From NCBI RefSeq assembly GCF_012952295.1, contig NZ_JABBCH010000011.1, forward strand, positions 62,001-126,000: a DNA stretch of 64,000 nt, given 5' to 3'. The notes under the pieces are model-generated. The model saw only the letters and a list, made by a program, of their open reading frames with translations. It searched no databases and was not told the origin of the DNA. Shown here one piece after another: positions 8,924 through 19,434 of the stretch (position 1 is the stretch's first letter; every line of letters starts with the position of its first letter). The translations under genes were made by a program, and so were the position numbers. This DNA is from Crystallibacter degradans. Lineage in GTDB: Bacteria > Actinomycetota > Actinomycetes > Actinomycetales > Micrococcaceae.

Positions 8924-11900
8924 TCAGAGTTCCGACGCAGGAACTCCGACTCCCAGAATGACCGGCTGCACCGGAGTCTTCTTCTCGGCCTCCGGCTTGG
9001 CCGCCGCTTCATCACGGCCCGTTGATGCATCGGCGCCGCCCGCTCCGGAGACCGGCTGAACCGCCGGGGCAGCCTTCGCGGACTGCTCCATGCCGTCCCG
9101 CTGCTCAATGGGTGCCTGATTCGCGGCTCCCTGGGGGCTGCTTGCGGCACGACGACGGCGGCCGCGGCGCTCCGGCGGCGCCGTCGCCTCAGGTTTCGCC
9201 TCAGGCTTTGCCTCCGGTTCCGGCCCTGGTTTCGTGACGGTCTCCGGACTTACCTTGTTGAAGGCATCCGTCAGGCTCGCCAGAGTCAGGGCCGGCTCCT
9301 CACTGGCCGCCACCGGGCTGTGCTCGGCACGGGGCAGCACAACCTTTTCGCCGTTGATGGTCAAGACCGGAGCCTCGGGGGCGGCGTCCGGTTCTGCCTT
9401 GCGCGCAGCCGGTTCTGCCTTGAGCGCAGCCTCGTGTTCCTCCGCCTCGTGGGCTGCGTGGGTTGCCGCTGCGATAGACGCCAGTGCGGCACGGGTCGCC
9501 TGCGCCTTGGCTTGCCGCTCGGCGTCGTCCTCATGCTCCGGTTCCGCAATAGCTTCCGGCGCCGAGGGCGCAGTGCCCTGGTTGTTCTGGCTCTTGCTCC
9601 GGCGCTTTTCGCTGCGGGACGGCTTCTCCGGCCGCCCCGGCTTTTCGGCGCGGACAAGGTGCTGATGATGCTCGGCAGCCACCGCGGCACGGCGGTGCTC
9701 CAGCGGTTCGTCATGGGTGACCACGCCGCGGCCGCCGCAATGCTCGCAGTTCTCGCCGAAGACCTCCAGCAGCCCGGTACCCATCCGCTTGCGGGTCATC
9801 TGGACCAGGCCCAGGGACGTAACTTCGGCTACCTGGTGCTTGGTACGGTCCCGGCCCAGGCACTCCACCAGGCGGCGCAGCACCAGATCGCGGTTGGCCT
9901 CGAGCACCATGTCAATGAAGTCGATGACGATGATGCCGCCAATATCGCGCAGGCGCAGTTGCCGGACAACTTCTTCGGCCGCTTCCAGGTTGTTCTTGGT
10001 GACGGTCTCTTCGAGGTTGCCGCCGGAACCGGTGAACTTGCCGGTATTGACGTCTACTACGGTCATGGCTTCGGTGCGATCAATAACCAGCGAGCCGCCG
10101 GAGGGCAGGAAGACCTTGCGTTCGAGGGCCTTGTGGATCTGCTCGTCGATCCGGTTGGCCGCGAAAATGTCCTCTGCGCCGGTCCACTTCTCCAGCCGGT
10201 CCACGAGGTCAGGTGCCACGTAGGTCACATAGGCTTCGATGGTGTCCCAGGCCTCTTCACCGGACACGATGAGCTTAGAGAAGTCCTCGTTGAAGACGTC
10301 GCGGACCACCTTGATGGTCAGGTCAGGCTCCGCGTAGAGCAGTTCCGGCGGCAGCGTCTTGTTGGAGGTCGATTTGCGTTCGATCCCTTCCCACTGCGCG
10401 CGCAACCGGTTGATGTCGTTCATCAACTCTTCTTCGCTGGCGCCTTCGGCCGCGGTGCGGACAATAACGCCGGCGCCGTCGGGAACGTGTTCCTTCAGGA
10501 TCTTCTTGAGCCGGTTGCGCTCCACGTCGGGCAGCTTCCGGGAGATGCCGGTCATGGACCCACCCGGCACGTAGACGAGGAAGCGTCCGGGCAGCGAGAC
10601 CTGGCTGGTCAGGCGTGCGCCCTTGTGGCCCACCGGATCCTTGGTGACCTGGACGAGCACCGAGTCGCCGGACTTCAGCGCGTTCTCGATCCGGCGGGGC
10701 TGGCCCTCCAGATGGGCGGCTTCCCAGTTGACCTCACCCGCGTACAGCACGGCATTGCGGCCGCGCCCGATGTCAACGAACGCCGCTTCCATGCTGGGCA
10801 GCACGTTCTGGACCTTGCCGACATAGACGTTGCCGATCAGGGAGTCTTGCTGCGTCTTGGACACGAAATGCTCGGCCAGCACCCCGTCTTCGAGGACACC
10901 GATCTGGATCCTGTCATCGCGCTGGCGGACAATCATCTGGCGGTCTACGGATTCACGTCGGGCCAGGAACTCTGCCTCGGTAATCACCTGGCGCCGCCGG
11001 CCGGTTTCGCGCGATTCACGCCGGCGCTGTTTCTTGGCCTCGAGGCGGGTGGAGCCCTTCACCGAGGAGACTTTGTCGCTCGGCGGGGTCTCGCTGACCG
11101 GACGGGGAGCGCGTACGCGGGTCACCGTGTTGGGCGGATCGTCGTCCTGCCCGCCGGTGAGTTCGAGATCCTGGTCGCCGCGGCGCCGACGACGACGGCG
11201 GCGGGCAGTTACGCCGTCGCCGGACTCCGCCGGCCCTTCTTCGGTATCTTCACCCTGGGTCTCTGTCTCGGTCTCGGTGCCGGTTTCGACGGCGTCCGCG
11301 CGGTTCCGGCCCTTGCTGCGGCGGTTCCGGCGGCTGCGGCGGCGGCCGCTTTCTTCATCCTCGTCCGCCTCTTCCTCTGCGGCGGCCGGACGGACCGGGC
11401 GGACAGCGGTCAGATCCGGTGCGTGGAAGAGGACCTGTACGGGCGATTCGGGGACGGCGAAGGGACTCAGCACTGCCGGCTCGTTGTCCTCTTCTGGCTG
11501 TTCCTCTGCCGCGGGTGCGTTCTCCGGCGCCTGGCCGGAAACCGGCTCCGTGGACGGAGCTGGGGCGGACGCATCAGTGGGGGACGCATCCAGGTCGGCC
11601 GTGGCGGGGCTCTCCTGCGCGGCCTTCGGAGCCGCCGTCCGGCGGGCACGGGTGCGGGAACGCGTGGCGGGCTCGGCGGTTTCGGAGGAATCCGCTTCAC
11701 TTGGCGCCGATACAGTCCCGGACCCGGCGCCTGCGGCGGACTCTACGCCGGTGTCGGTGCTCGCGGCGTCGGTGCCCGCGGAAGTGTCGGTGTCGGTGCT
11801 AGCGGCGGCAGTGTCCGGTGCCGCGTCAACCGCAGTTTCCTGCGAGGGCGTGCTTGCCACGCTGTCCGCGGCAACCTCCGGTGTTTCGGTCCGGGGCTGT

Positions 11901-12304
11901 GCCTTCCTGCGCTTGCGCGGCGTCTTGGCCTCAGCCGCGTCAGCCGGCTCTGCTGCCGTCTCTCCTGCCGGAACTGCATCGGCGGCGGCCATGGCGGGAG
12001 GGTCTGTCGGCATGGGCGGCACGGTGACGCCCGCTGCTGAATCTTCGTCGACCGGGGCCGATGCCGTCTTGCGGGTCCGGCGCACACGGGTCTTCGCCGG
12101 TGCGGCTTCTTCCCCGGCTGTCGACGGGACCTCCGCTGTTTCCACCGCGGGCTTGCGTCGGGCGCGGGTGGCCCGCTTGACCGGCGCCTTGGCCGTGGTT
12201 TCGGTTGCTTCTGGTGTTGCGATTGCGGCGGCGCTGTCGGTGCCCGCTGCTCCGGAAGTATCCGACTGATCGGATGTTGCCGGGTTTACCTGTTCATTAT
12301 CCAT
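8924..12304 (-). CDS. rne: Ribonuclease E/G family endoribonuclease
   Basis: This single-strand-specific endoribonuclease acts in rRNA maturation and mRNA decay. At 1126 aa it has the actinobacterial layout: a low-complexity acidic/Ala-Thr-rich N-terminal arm of about 430 residues with Arg-rich patches (RRRRRRRRGD), then the catalytic core and a second disordered C-terminal arm. The core includes an S1-like region (GNVYVGKVQNVLPSMEAAFVDIG), the DNase-I-like metal site (VVDVNTGKFTG and IVIDFIDM) and the zinc-link motif CEHCGG. GGAG precedes the ATG. It reads away from the VKOR gene. Confidence 0.96.
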   Translation of the reverse strand: MDNEQVNPATSDQSDTSGAAGTDSAAAIATPEATETTAKAPVKRATRARRKPAVETAEVPSTAGEEAAPAKTRVRRTRKTASAPVDEDSAAGVTVPPMPTDPPAMAAADAVPAGETAAEPADAAEAKTPRKRRKAQPRTETPEVAADSVASTPSQETAVDAAPDTAAASTDTDTSAGTDAASTDTGVESAAGAGSGTVSAPSEADSSETAEPATRSRTRARRTAAPKAAQESPATADLDASPTDASAPAPSTEPVSGQAPENAPAAEEQPEEDNEPAVLSPFAVPESPVQVLFHAPDLTAVRPVRPAAAEEEADEDEESGRRRSRRNRRSKGRNRADAVETGTETETETQGEDTEEGPAESGDGVTARRRRRRRRGDQDLELTGGQDDDPPNTVTRVRAPRPVSETPPSDKVSSVKGSTRLEAKKQRRRESRETGRRRQVITEAEFLARRESVDRQMIVRQRDDRIQIGVLEDGVLAEHFVSKTQQDSLIGNVYVGKVQNVLPSMEAAFVDIGRGRNAVLYAGEVNWEAAHLEGQPRRIENALKSGDSVLVQVTKDPVGHKGARLTSQVSLPGRFLVYVPGGSMTGISRKLPDVERNRLKKILKEHVPDGAGVIVRTAAEGASEEELMNDINRLRAQWEGIERKSTSNKTLPPELLYAEPDLTIKVVRDVFNEDFSKLIVSGEEAWDTIEAYVTYVAPDLVDRLEKWTGAEDIFAANRIDEQIHKALERKVFLPSGGSLVIDRTEAMTVVDVNTGKFTGSGGNLEETVTKNNLEAAEEVVRQLRLRDIGGIIVIDFIDMVLEANRDLVLRRLVECLGRDRTKHQVAEVTSLGLVQMTRKRMGTGLLEVFGENCEHCGGRGVVTHDEPLEHRRAAVAAEHHQHLVRAEKPGRPEKPSRSEKRRSKSQNNQGTAPSAPEAIAEPEHEDDAERQAKAQATRAALASIAAATHAAHEAEEHEAALKAEPAARKAEPDAAPEAPVLTINGEKVVLPRAEHSPVAASEEPALTLASLTDAFNKVSPETVTKPGPEPEAKPEAKPEATAPPERRGRRRRAASSPQGAANQAPIEQRDGMEQSAKAAPAVQPVSGAGGADASTGRDEAAAKPEAEKKTPVQPVILGVGVPASEL

Positions 12305-12727
12305 TTATTACTGCACTCCAGCCCATGGAGGCACCGGCCACATTCCGGCACCGCCAAGGAAAGTAGCCGGTTATCCTTCGGGCCACGTGGCCACCCGTCA
12401 CCGGAAGTCCTTGTCGTATCTCCCGAGCTCGCGCCAACTGTGGGGCGCGGTACACTCAGGGACCAGCGGCGCTTTTCCTACTACCGCATATATTCTCTTC
12501 ATCGGTAGGGTCATCTGGCGGATTCCGCAGGGCCCATCCGGATGATGGGCTCCGACACCGGAAGCATCGCCGACAAACCTGGAAGCCTGTCGCTGGACCG
12601 GTAGTGGCATGTGGTTCCATTACCAGCCAAGAGCCATTCTCTCATATGGGCCCGGTTTTCGTTATCATTTGCCGCTTCTGCAGCGGTTAGAATCGTCCCA
12701 GACATCCCCCAATGGAAGAGGAGCCCG
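12305..12727. other. Divergent intergenic region rne / VKOR gene
   Basis: These 423 bp hold no gene I can support. They probably contain the rne leader on the left and the promoter of the VKOR gene on the right. A TAGAAT hexamer at about 12688 resembles a -10 box reading rightward, but no convincing -35 is seen. Short ORFs here lack ribosome-binding sites and recognisable sequence. Confidence 0.4.
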
Positions 12728-13384
12728 GTGAACCACCACGCGGCCCACGCCGAATCCGGCGAAGAAACCGTCCCGGCCGGACATCGGCCTGACAGCGCCG
12801 TGGCGGTACATTCGCGGCACAAACCTTTCGCTTGGCTCCTGCTCGCCACCGGCGTCGTCGGTTGGATCGCCTCGGCCATCCTGGTCCTGGAGCGGCTGGC
12901 CGTCTACGTAGACCCGAGCCACATCACCAGCTGCGACGTCAATCCGTGGGTGTCCTGCGGCGAAGTCTTCAAGACCTGGCAGGCAGCGATCTTCGGGTTT
13001 CCGAATCCGTTCATCGGGATCGTGGCCTTTGCCGTTCCGATTACGACGGCGATGGCGATGCTCGCCGGCGCCCGGCTCCGCCGCTGGTACTGGATCGGTC
13101 TGCAGGCCGGAGTGACGCTGGGATTCATCTTCGTGGTCTGGCTGTGGAGCCAGGCCCTGTTCGACATCTTTATCCTGTGCATCTACTGCATAGTGGTTTG
13201 GGCCATGATGATCCCGATGTTCGTTATGGTGACCGTACGCAACCTGGTGCATGGGGTGATCAAGGCGCCGGCTGGCGTGGTTGCCTTCGCCAGCGACTGG
13301 GCGTGGACCCTGACGATCATCCTCTGGGTAGCCACTGCGGCGAGCGTTTTCATCCGCTTTATGAACGTGTTCCTCGGCGGCTGA
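12728..13384 (+). CDS. Vitamin K epoxide reductase (VKOR) family membrane protein
   Basis: Actinobacterial VKOR proteins reoxidise DsbA-like enzymes and pass electrons to menaquinone, replacing DsbB. The 218-aa product has about five hydrophobic segments and the family cysteines: C69 and C77 in SCDVNPWVSC, and the quinone-proximal pair CIYC at 151-154. There is no fused thioredoxin domain. An open frame begins earlier at 12611, but a strong GAAGAGGAG site 4 bp before GTG 12728 and the homology boundary support the GTG start. No DsbA partner gene is adjacent. Confidence 0.92.
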   Translation: MNHHAAHAESGEETVPAGHRPDSAVAVHSRHKPFAWLLLATGVVGWIASAILVLERLAVYVDPSHITSCDVNPWVSCGEVFKTWQAAIFGFPNPFIGIVAFAVPITTAMAMLAGARLRRWYWIGLQAGVTLGFIFVVWLWSQALFDIFILCIYCIVVWAMMIPMFVMVTVRNLVHGVIKAPAGVVAFASDWAWTLTIILWVATAASVFIRFMNVFLGG

Positions 13385-13415
13385 GGCAGGCGGCAGTGAG
13401 GTGCCGATAACCCGA

Positions 13416-13464
13416 ACGGCAAAGGCCGCGCACATCCGGCGAGGATGTACGCGGCCTTTGCCGT
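13416..13464. terminator. Bidirectional terminator between the VKOR gene and ndk
   Basis: Two 22-nt arms, ACGGCAAAGGCCGCGCACAT... and its reverse complement with one mismatch, flank a 5-nt loop between the convergent VKOR and ndk genes. Confidence 0.85.
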
Positions 13465-13491
13465 TGCGGCCGGAGACCGGCTGCGGGAGGT

Positions 13492-13908
13492 TCAGCTGAA
13501 CCAGATACCGATCTCGCGCTCGGCGGATTCAGGCGAATCCGAGCCGTGGACGAGGTTCTGCTGGACCTTCAGGCCCCAGTCACGTCCGAGATCACCGCGG
13601 ATTGTCCCCGGTGCCGCCGCCGTCGGTTCCGTGGATCCGGCCAACGAACGGAAGCCTTCGATCACGCGCTGCCCTTCGAAGACAGCTGCCGCAACCGGCC
13701 CGCTAAGCATGAACTCCACCAGCGGCTCGTAGAACGGCTTGCCGACGTGCTCGGCGTAGTGCTGCTCCAGCAGTTCACGGGTTGCGTTGACCAGTTTCAG
13801 CTCGACGAGCTTGTATCCCTTGGCTTCCACCCGGGTCAGGATGGTTCCGGTCAGCCCGCGGGTCACACCGTCCGGCTTGACCAGTACAAGAGTGCGTTCA
13901 ACGCTCAC
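13492..13908 (-). CDS. ndk: Nucleoside diphosphate kinase
   Basis: Ndk balances NTP and dNTP pools by a ping-pong phosphohistidine mechanism. The 138-aa product has RTLVLVKPDGV at the N-terminus, the RGD region (TIRGDLG) and the active-site motif NLVHGSDS with His121. The length is typical. It is the last gene of the ileS-folC-DUF4233-ndk series, 70 bp after the DUF4233 gene. Confidence 0.98.
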   Translation of the reverse strand: MSVERTLVLVKPDGVTRGLTGTILTRVEAKGYKLVELKLVNATRELLEQHYAEHVGKPFYEPLVEFMLSGPVAAAVFEGQRVIEGFRSLAGSTEPTAAAPGTIRGDLGRDWGLKVQQNLVHGSDSPESAEREIGIWFS

Positions 13909-13978
13909 GTTTTCTTCTCCTCAAATCGCTTCAGTTCTGGCTCGAGAGCCCGTTCAATCCTATGCGAACGGGCCGGGG

Positions 13979-14446
13979 CTAGTTTCCGGATGCCTCCGGG
14001 CCGGGCGTTGGCCCGTCCTGCGGGTGGGTCCGTTCCCATTCGGCCTGCTCGGCGTCGCGCTGGGCATTCTCCCGGTCCAGCCGCATGCCCGTCCTGATCC
14101 CGTACCACCACGTCAGCGCGAACAGCACGCCGACAACAAACATCATCGGCTCGACGAATCCCGTGGCGATGATCAGCAGCTGCAGGATCCAGCCCAGGGC
14201 GATTCCGGCCGGCTTGCGGAGCAGCGCGCAGCAAAGAACCAGCACCAGCGCCAGCGCAATACCGACGCTGAGAATCACCGGCTGCGGGAAGCGGTCCTTG
14301 TGCAGCCCGAAAGCCACGAGTGTCCCGAAGAACACGACGAAGGCCTCCAGCAGGAGCACGGTCGAGGCGAACATGACCTTGATGGAACGCCGCTTCTTCG
14401 GCATGTCCGGACGCCATTCACGTTGTGCTTTTGTCAGTTTCGCCAT
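13979..14446 (-). CDS. DUF4233 family membrane protein
   Basis: A 155-aa protein with four hydrophobic helices at about residues 23-46, 56-76, 80-95 and 98-117, and a charged C-terminal tail rich in Glu and Pro. It matches my recollection of the DUF4233 family that accompanies folC in actinobacteria. It starts 3 bp after folC ends, so the two are almost certainly co-translated. The function is unknown. Confidence 0.85.
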   Translation of the reverse strand: MAKLTKAQREWRPDMPKKRRSIKVMFASTVLLLEAFVVFFGTLVAFGLHKDRFPQPVILSVGIALALVLVLCCALLRKPAGIALGWILQLLIIATGFVEPMMFVVGVLFALTWWYGIRTGMRLDRENAQRDAEQAEWERTHPQDGPTPGPEASGN

Positions 14447-14449
14447 GTG

Positions 14450-15802
14450 TTATTTCCCCAACAGTATGCGTGCGTCGGCCACCAAGGTGATGGACCCCGT
14501 GATCAGGACTCCGCCGGCAAGGTCGTTCTGTGATTCGGCCCGTTCCACCGCCCACTCAATCGCGTCGTCCAGCTTCTGGGCCACGTGGATGGAACCCTCG
14601 GCAAAGCCGGCGGCCATCGCATCTTCCGCCAGTTGCTCCGCCGGGATGGCGCGCGGCGAGTTGGATACCGTCACGCAGATCTCGTCCACCAGATCGCCCA
14701 GGTGTTCCTTCAGCTGCTCGAGCAGACCGATGGCATCCTTTTCCCGCAGCACACCGACGATCGGCACCAGCCGCGAGAGGTTGAAGGCCTCTTTCACTGC
14801 GGCCGCCGTCGCGCGCATGCCATCCGGGTTGTGGGCCGCGTCGACAATCACGGTAGGCGCGGTCCGGAGCACTTCGAGGCGGCCCGGCGAGGTCACCTGG
14901 CTGAACCCTTCGCGCAGCAGCTCGATGTTCAGTTCCTTCACGCCGCCGCCCAGGAACGCCTCAAGGGCGGCCACGGCTACCGCGGCATTCTGCGCCTGGT
15001 GCGCCCCGTGCAGCGGCAGTAGCAGGTCCTCGTAGCGTCCCGCCAGACCGGCGATGGTCAGCTGCTGTCCGCCGACGGCCATGAGCCGGGACTCGACGCC
15101 GAATTCGACGCCTTCGAACCGGAACGGCACGCCCACGTCCTGGGCTTTCTCCAGCAGCACCTGGGCCGCATCGGCCGGCTGGGCCGCGCTGATCAGGAAA
15201 CTGCCGGGCTTGATGATCCCGGCTTTCTCCAACGCGATCTCTTCGGTGGTCTCCCCCAGCAGGTCCGTGTGGTCCAGCGAAATCGGCGTGATGACGGAAA
15301 CCTGGCCGTCGATCACATTGGTAGCATCCGTGATGCCGCCAAGTCCCACTTCGATGACCGCCACCTCGACCGGCTCGTCCGCGAAAACGGCGATGGCCAG
15401 AATGGTTACGCACTCGAAATACGTCAGCCGCGGCTCGCTGGCAGCGGCCAGTTCGGTATCAACGATTTCGAGGTAGGGACGGATTTCATCCCAGATGCGC
15501 ACGAAGGTCTCGTCCCTCACAGGCTCACCGTCGATGCTGATCCGCTCGGTCACCTTGGTCAGGTGCGGGCTGGTATAGCGCCCGGTCCGCAGACCATGGG
15601 CGCGCAGTCCAGCTTCAATAATGCGGGCCGTGGACGTCTTGCCGTTCGTACCGGTCAGATGGATGCTGGCGAACGCCTTGTTCGGCTCCCCCAGGATCTC
15701 CATGGCCCGGTAAAGGGGCTCCATCCGTGGCTCCATCTTGTTTTCCGGAGCACGGCTGAGCAGTTCTGCGTAGACACTCTCTACGCCGAATTCGTCGCTC
15801 AT
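14450..15802 (-). CDS. folC: Folylpolyglutamate synthase / dihydrofolate synthase
   Basis: FolC adds glutamate to dihydropteroate and then further gamma-glutamates to folates. The 450-aa Mur-ligase-family protein carries the ATP loop [12 protein letters not shown] near residue 50, TSPHL, the GLGG(I)TDATN segment and a C-terminal VDAAHNPDG motif. Its ATG overlaps the ileS stop by 4 bp (ATGA), implying coupling. Confidence 0.96.
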   Translation of the reverse strand: MSDEFGVESVYAELLSRAPENKMEPRMEPLYRAMEILGEPNKAFASIHLTGTNGKTSTARIIEAGLRAHGLRTGRYTSPHLTKVTERISIDGEPVRDETFVRIWDEIRPYLEIVDTELAAASEPRLTYFECVTILAIAVFADEPVEVAVIEVGLGGITDATNVIDGQVSVITPISLDHTDLLGETTEEIALEKAGIIKPGSFLISAAQPADAAQVLLEKAQDVGVPFRFEGVEFGVESRLMAVGGQQLTIAGLAGRYEDLLLPLHGAHQAQNAAVAVAALEAFLGGGVKELNIELLREGFSQVTSPGRLEVLRTAPTVIVDAAHNPDGMRATAAAVKEAFNLSRLVPIVGVLREKDAIGLLEQLKEHLGDLVDEICVTVSNSPRAIPAEQLAEDAMAAGFAEGSIHVAQKLDDAIEWAVERAESQNDLAGGVLITGSITLVADARILLGK

Positions 15803-18800
15803 GATTTTCCCTCGACCTTCTCGACAGTGACTTCCTGGCCGTTGTCCGAGGGCACCAGCACCAGCTCGACGGTCAGTGTTTCTTCGGAAACCAACGACTC
15901 ATGCATGCCCAAGGCATCCAACACCGGCTGCTCCGCACTGACTGTGGTGCGGATCCTGTCGCTGACCACCAGATCGGCGTCCTTGCGGGCTTGCTGGATG
16001 GTACGGACAAAGTCACGCGCCACACCCTCGGCTTCCAGATCGCGGGTCACTTCCGTGTTCAGCACCACGAAACCGCCACCGGGCAGCACCGCGACCGAGG
16101 CAGAACCTCCACCGGCGCTGTCCGTCACGACCGTCTCCAGCGTGTATTCCTGCGGCTGGAGTTCCAGCCCACCCGCGGTGACCGTACCGGCGTCGTCCAC
16201 GGACCAATCTCCGGATTTGGACGCCTTGATGGCGGTCTGGACGTCTTTGCCCAGCCGCGGGCCTGCGGCCCGGGCATTGACCACCAGCTTCTGCTCGATG
16301 CCGAACTCCTCGGGGGAAGCGGTACCGGCGTCGATCAGGCGGACGGACTTGATGTTCAGCTCGTCCTTGATGATGTCCTCGTATCCGCCGGCCAGCTCTT
16401 CGGCACCGGCAGCGACGACGGTCAGTTCGGACAGCGGCAGCCGCACCCGCAGGTTCGCTGCCTTGCGCAGGCTGGAGCCCGCGGAGCAGATAATCCGGGT
16501 GCTCTCCATCCGGGTGACCAGATCCTCCTTGGCGGGGAACATACCGGCGTCGGGCCATTCCGCGAGGTGCACCGAACGGCCTCCGGTGAGGCCGCGCCAG
16601 ATTTCCTCGGTCACCAGGGGAAGCAGCGACGCCGCGGAACGGCACACCGCTTCGAGGCAGGTGAAGAGCACGTCGAACGCGTCCTGGTCCTCGTCGAAGA
16701 ACCGCTGGCGGCTGCGGCGCACGTACCAGTTGGTCAGCGTGTCCAGATACTCGCGCAGCGCGTCGCAGGCTCCGGAGACGTCGTAGCTGTCCAGGCTCTC
16801 CGTGATGGAGCGGACCAGGTCCCCTGTGTGGGCCAGGATGTACTGGTCCAGCGAGTCCAGGGACTCGATCCGGGCGGTGTCGCCGGCAACGGACTTCGCC
16901 TCGTAGCCGGCACCGTTGTCCGCGGTGTTCGTGTAGAGCTTGAAGAAGTGCCACACGTTCCACAGCGGCAGGATGACCTGGCGGACGCCGTCACGGATAC
17001 CCTGTTCGGTGACGATGAGGTTGCCGCCGCGCAGGATCGGCGAGGACATCAGGAACCAGCGCATCGCGTCGGAACCGTCGCGGTCCAGCACCTCGGAGAC
17101 ATCCGGGTAGTTGTGCAGACTCTTGGACATCTTCTGCCCGTCCGAACCGAGCACAATGCCATGGCTGATCACGTTGCGGAACGCCGGCCGGTCAAAGAGC
17201 GCGGTAGCCAGGATGTGCAAGGTGTAGAACCAGCCGCGGGTCTGGCCGATGTACTCGACAATGAAGTCACCCGGGTTGTGGTGCTCAAACCAGTCCTGGT
17301 TTTCGTGCGGGTAGTGGACCTGGGCGTACGGCATCGAACCCGAATCGAACCAAACGTCCAGCACATCCTCCACGCGGCGCATGGTGGACTGGCCGGTGGG
17401 GTCGTCCGGATTGGGCCGGGTGAGTTCGTCGATGAAGGGCCGGTGCAGGTCCGGCTCGCCCGCCTCGTTCAGCGGCAGCCGGCCGAAGTCGGCTTCAATC
17501 TCGGCCAGCGAACCGTAGACGTCCTGGCGCGGGTAGTCCGGGTTGTCCGATTCCCACACCGGGATGGGGCTGCCCCAGTACCGGTTGCGGCTGATGGACC
17601 AGTCGCGTGCATTTTCCAGCCACTTGCCGAACTGTCCGTCCTTGACGTTGTCCGGGATCCAGTTGATCTGCTGGTTCAGCTCGACCATCCGGTCCTTGAT
17701 CTTGGTGACCTCGACGTACCAGGAGGAGATGGCGCGGTAGATCAGCGGATTCCGGCAGCGCCAGCAGTGCGGATAGCTGTGCTCGAAGCTGGCCTGGCGA
17801 ACCAGCCGGCCCTGGGCCTTGAGGACACGGGTGATAGGCTTGTTGGCCTCGAAGACCTGCAGCCCGGCGATCTCCGAGAGCGGCCCCTCGCTGAAGTAGG
17901 GCAGGAACTTGGCGCCCTCGTCCACGGAAACAATGACGGGGATGCCGTGGGCTTCGCAGACCCTCTGGTCATCTTCACCGTAGGCCGGGGCCTGGTGCAC
18001 CAGGCCGGTACCGTCAGTGGTTGTCACGTAGTCCGCCACGACGAAGCGCCAGGACGTCCCGGTACCCCATTTCTCGGCGTCCGTGTAGTAGTCCCAGAGC
18101 GGCTCGTACTGCAGGCCATCCAACTGGGCGCCGGTGTAGGTGGCGGTGACAGCGTCGGCCGCGGCAGCGCCGTCGTCGTACCCCAGGTCCTTCGCGTAGC
18201 TGGCCAGCAGGTCCTGCGCGATGAGGAACTTCTCCCCCTCGGCGGTGCTGCCGTTGGGCCCAACAGGGACCACAGCGTAGACGATTTCAGGCCCGACGGC
18301 GAGGGCCTGGTTGGTGGGCAGGGTCCAGGGCGTGGTGGTCCAGGCCAGGGCGTTGACACCAACCAGCTCGCGGCTGAGCGCGCTTTCACCCGCGACGATC
18401 GGGAAGGTCACCGTGACGGTCTGGTCCTGGCGGTTCTTGTAGACGTCGTCGTCCATGCGCAGCTCATGGTTGGACAGCGGCGTTTCGTCCTTCCAGCAGT
18501 ACGGCAGCACGCGGTAGCCGCTGTAGGTCAGGCCCTTCTCATGCAGCTGCTTGAACGCCCAGATCACCGACTCCATGTACTCGACGTTGAGCGTCTTGTA
18601 GTCGTTCTCGAAGTCCACCCAGCGGGCCTGGCGGGTCACATAGGCCTGCCACTCGCTGGCATACTTCATCACGGAAGTGCGGCAGGCATCGTTGAACTTG
18701 TCGATGCCCATGGTTTCGATCTGCTGCTTGTCGGTCATGCCGAGCTGCTTCATCGCTTCCAGCTCGGCGGGCAGGCCGTGGGTGTCCCAGCCGAACCGGC

Positions 18801-19086
18801 GTTCAACCCGCTTGCCGCGCTGGGTCTGGTACCGGCCGACAATGTCCTTGACGTAGCCGGTCAGCAGGTGGCCGTAATGCGGCAGGCCGTTGGCAAAGGG
18901 CGGGCCGTCATAGAAGACGAACTCGTTGGCGCCGTTCTCGCCGGCGTCGCGCTGGTCGATGGAGGCCTGGAAGGTGCCGTCTTCTTTCCAGTACTTGAGC
19001 ACCAGTTCCTCGATCTCCGGGAACTTCGGGGAGCTCTGGGCAGCGGCTGCGCCGGCGGTGGTGGCCTTGGGATAAATCTGGGGCAT
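15799..19086 (-). CDS. ileS: Isoleucyl-tRNA synthetase, eukaryote-like type
   Basis: IleS charges tRNA-Ile. The Rossmann HIGH motif is [13 protein letters not shown] and the second motif is [11 protein letters not shown]. The PHYGH form and the 1095-aa length place it in the long, eukaryote-like (type II) group common in actinobacteria, a group that is typically insensitive to mupirocin. The open frame begins at 19152, but an AGGA site 8 bp before ATG 19086 and the T-box upstream support MPQIYPK as the true start. Antisense ORFs cover this gene almost entirely and are shadows. Confidence 0.95.
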   Translation of the reverse strand: MPQIYPKATTAGAAAAQSSPKFPEIEELVLKYWKEDGTFQASIDQRDAGENGANEFVFYDGPPFANGLPHYGHLLTGYVKDIVGRYQTQRGKRVERRFGWDTHGLPAELEAMKQLGMTDKQQIETMGIDKFNDACRTSVMKYASEWQAYVTRQARWVDFENDYKTLNVEYMESVIWAFKQLHEKGLTYSGYRVLPYCWKDETPLSNHELRMDDDVYKNRQDQTVTVTFPIVAGESALSRELVGVNALAWTTTPWTLPTNQALAVGPEIVYAVVPVGPNGSTAEGEKFLIAQDLLASYAKDLGYDDGAAAADAVTATYTGAQLDGLQYEPLWDYYTDAEKWGTGTSWRFVVADYVTTTDGTGLVHQAPAYGEDDQRVCEAHGIPVIVSVDEGAKFLPYFSEGPLSEIAGLQVFEANKPITRVLKAQGRLVRQASFEHSYPHCWRCRNPLIYRAISSWYVEVTKIKDRMVELNQQINWIPDNVKDGQFGKWLENARDWSISRNRYWGSPIPVWESDNPDYPRQDVYGSLAEIEADFGRLPLNEAGEPDLHRPFIDELTRPNPDDPTGQSTMRRVEDVLDVWFDSGSMPYAQVHYPHENQDWFEHHNPGDFIVEYIGQTRGWFYTLHILATALFDRPAFRNVISHGIVLGSDGQKMSKSLHNYPDVSEVLDRDGSDAMRWFLMSSPILRGGNLIVTEQGIRDGVRQVILPLWNVWHFFKLYTNTADNGAGYEAKSVAGDTARIESLDSLDQYILAHTGDLVRSITESLDSYDVSGACDALREYLDTLTNWYVRRSRQRFFDEDQDAFDVLFTCLEAVCRSAASLLPLVTEEIWRGLTGGRSVHLAEWPDAGMFPAKEDLVTRMESTRIICSAGSSLRKAANLRVRLPLSELTVVAAGAEELAGGYEDIIKDELNIKSVRLIDAGTASPEEFGIEQKLVVNARAAGPRLGKDVQTAIKASKSGDWSVDDAGTVTAGGLELQPQEYTLETVVTDSAGGGSASVAVLPGGGFVVLNTEVTRDLEAEGVARDFVRTIQQARKDADLVVSDRIRTTVSAEQPVLDALGMHESLVSEETLTVELVLVPSDNGQEVTVEKVEGKS

Positions 19087-19149
19087 ATTCGTCATCCTGG
19101 AAAGACAGCTAGCAAGCGTGGACACTTCCTGCGAGGACGTGCTCTGAAC

Positions 19150-19390
19150 CAAGCAGCCGTGCCAGTTGTCTCAACTCGCCCGGCGGCCGGGAGCGGAACC
19201 CGCGGTACCACCTCACTTGCTGACCTCCCCGGGCTCCTCACGGGAACCTGAAGGGGCAGCCCCTCATTCACTGCTGTGACGGGCTTACCCGTCCGGTTCT
19301 ACTGGGTGCCGCGCCGGTTGGCACGGAACCGTTCTTCCGGAAGCTCACCGGTGATGGCCGGGTCCAAGCTGTTGCCTTCCAGTTTAGATG
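19150..19390 (-). promoter_or_regulatory. T-box leader of ileS
   Basis: On the minus strand the conserved T-box sequence AGGTGGTACCGCGG lies at 19200-19213. Further 5' a stem I region contains CATCACCGGTGAGCTTCCGG, with a likely ATC isoleucine specifier at 19353-19355. Uncharged tRNA-Ile would pair with the specifier and the UGGN bulge and raise ileS expression. In actinobacteria this class usually controls translation by sequestering the ribosome-binding site. The boundaries are approximate. Confidence 0.88.
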
Positions 19391-19434
19391 GCTGCGGGCT
19401 CCAATGTCGAAACATCGGCGGCCGGGTGCCCGCT

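Noticed and set aside
9320-12269. Long plus-strand ORFs (906 and 479 codons) opposite rne
   Set aside because: Compositionally biased shadows of the low-complexity arms and core of RNase E; no start signals or motifs.
12398-12879. Small minus-strand ORFs upstream of the VKOR gene
   Set aside because: They lie in the divergent promoter region or antisense to the VKOR gene and lack start signals.
15901-19251. 1116-codon ORF on the plus strand opposite ileS
   Set aside because: It is a mirror of ileS caused by G/C-rich third positions; its protein has no recognisable family sequence and no ribosome-binding site, while ileS shows full motifs.
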